Positions 63,290 to 64,000 of a stretch of 64,000 bases of DNA are shown here, in pieces. Source of the DNA: Owenia fusiformis (lineage: Eukaryota > Annelida > Polychaeta > Sabellida > Oweniidae); NCBI GenBank assembly GCA_903813345.2, contig CAIIXF020000001.1, positions 44,907,885-44,971,884 on the forward strand, read 5' to 3'. Position 1 is the first letter of the stretch. Each line of letters begins with the position of its first letter. The translations under genes and the position numbers were made by a program. Under the pieces are notes generated by a model. It was not told where the DNA came from. It worked only from the letters and a program-made list of their open reading frames with translations, and searched no databases.

Positions 63290-63920
63290 AAAAAGGCGCA
63301 TCGTCACCAAAGTGCAAAAGTCAAGTCAAGTCAACTATAAATCAGGCAACAATGGTCTACACGACCTGTAATACATAGGTATAAGAGACGTTATAATCAC
63401 AAGACTAATGATATCATTGGCTTAGTTAGTTTCCATACGTTTTAAAAAAATAATTGAAAAAATTAAAATTGAATTGAGGGGAGGGGGGGGGGGGGGGTGA
63501 ACGGAGGGGGGGGGGGGGGGGTAACGTGTATGTATGACATGATAAGACATGTTAATTGAATTTATTCATATAACTCCAAATTTTCCCATTTTTCATTCTC
63601 CAGAGATGTAATATCCAGTATCTTACTGAGGTTCTGAGTTTAGTTTTTTCAAATACCCGAGTTCTTGAGAACTTATTCCATCTTAAAGACATATTACTCC
63701 CCCCTCCGTTCACCTCCCCACCTCTGTTCAATATTATTTTTTCGATAATGTTTTGTATAAGCATGGGAACTAACTTTAAAAAGCGAGCAATATGTTATTG
63801 GTGTTGTGATAATAACGTTCCTTATACCTATTTATTACAGGTCGTGTAGACTATTGTTGCCTGATTTATGGCAAAATCATTGACTCTTGCACGTTGGTGA
63901 GAATGCGCCTTTTTTTTATG
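63290..63920. repeat. Long hairpin element with G/C tracts
   Basis: The left arm (about 63290-63405) and right arm (about 63800-63920) are inverted: 'aaggcgca' to 'tgcgcctt', 'caggcaacaatggtctacac' to 'agactattgttgcctg'. Inside, G-tracts with 'gtgaacgga' at 63476-63522 face 'tccgttcac' and C-tracts near 63700. It lies in the presumed SDR intron. No coding frame. Confidence 0.7.
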
Positions 63921-64000
63921 TCCCCACCACATAGTGTGGGGCCATATTGTCGGCCTAGGCGCGTCCGTCTGTCTGTCCGTATGTCTGTCTGTCTGTCTGT
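63921..64000. repeat. Edge of a CTGT-repeat element
   Basis: 'atgtccccaccacatagtgt' leads into 'gtctgtctgtc' simple repeat that runs off the window. It looks like the start of a dispersed element with a CTGT tail; only the edge is visible. Confidence 0.4.

Noticed and set aside
1-64000. tRNA, rRNA or CRISPR-like arrays
   Set aside because: No cloverleaf with A/B boxes, no rRNA stretch, and no evenly spaced direct repeats with unique spacers were seen. The regular repeats present are satellites or transposon parts.

Overview
The window is AT-rich animal nuclear DNA: spliced genes with GT-AG introns, dispersed transposons, hairpin elements, G-tracts and no bacterial-type operons. The gene content (a DEG/ENaC channel, a multiple-cysteine-cluster Toll-like receptor, a secreted bacterial-type solute-binding protein, ciliary microtubule-inner-protein-like genes and a DHRS3-like SDR) suggests a marine invertebrate, perhaps a lophotrochozoan or an invertebrate deuterostome. 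The sequence alone does not fix the species. Exon models were built by hand from splice motifs, reading phase and family motifs.

Layout. (1) 4,964-35,422, plus strand: one giant mosaic DEG/ENaC channel gene. 23 exons can be chained in consistent phase to a protein of about 2,337 residues, against about 500-700 for ordinary family members. The channel core is complete (HG motif, TM1, cysteine-rich ectodomain, GAS filter, TM2). It is expanded by four laminin-G-like (LamG) modules, a Thr/Asn-rich region, and a mostly helical block of about 460 residues just before the membrane-proximal part. The first exon is duplicated, and three tandem symmetric mini-exons look like cassettes. (2) 14,860-19,869, inside intron 2 of that gene: a 5,010-bp near-perfect palindrome with 2,505-bp arms. 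It is flanked by an exact 6-bp direct repeat (CGCATT) and has 5'-AG...CT-3' ends. Each arm carries the same 228-codon gene with a possible PC4-like fold, plus a minisatellite. This is the strongest candidate for an undescribed mobile element. (3) 40,737-47,702, minus strand: a Toll-like receptor gene broken by a stop codon, two frameshifts and a 2.7-kb LTR-like insertion with a 4-bp target duplication. (4) 51,176-54,818, plus strand: a secreted family-3 solute-binding protein in eight exons, with a mariner-type element inserted in the donor sequence of its last intron. (5) 55,323-58,529: two divergent, apparently paralogous W/Y-rich genes resembling the tektin-bundle microtubule inner protein TEKTIP1. 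Their shared 382-bp promoter contains two RFX X-box-like sites. (6) 62,203 to the right edge: the first two recognised coding exons of a DHRS3-like short-chain dehydrogenase.

The remaining sequence is introns and intergenic DNA rich in terminal-inverted-repeat elements (5.4-6.1 kb, 37.6-38.8 kb, 59.3-61.3 kb, 63.3-63.9 kb) and smaller repeats. The genes do not form one pathway. The only pair that clearly belongs together is the divergent ciliary pair.
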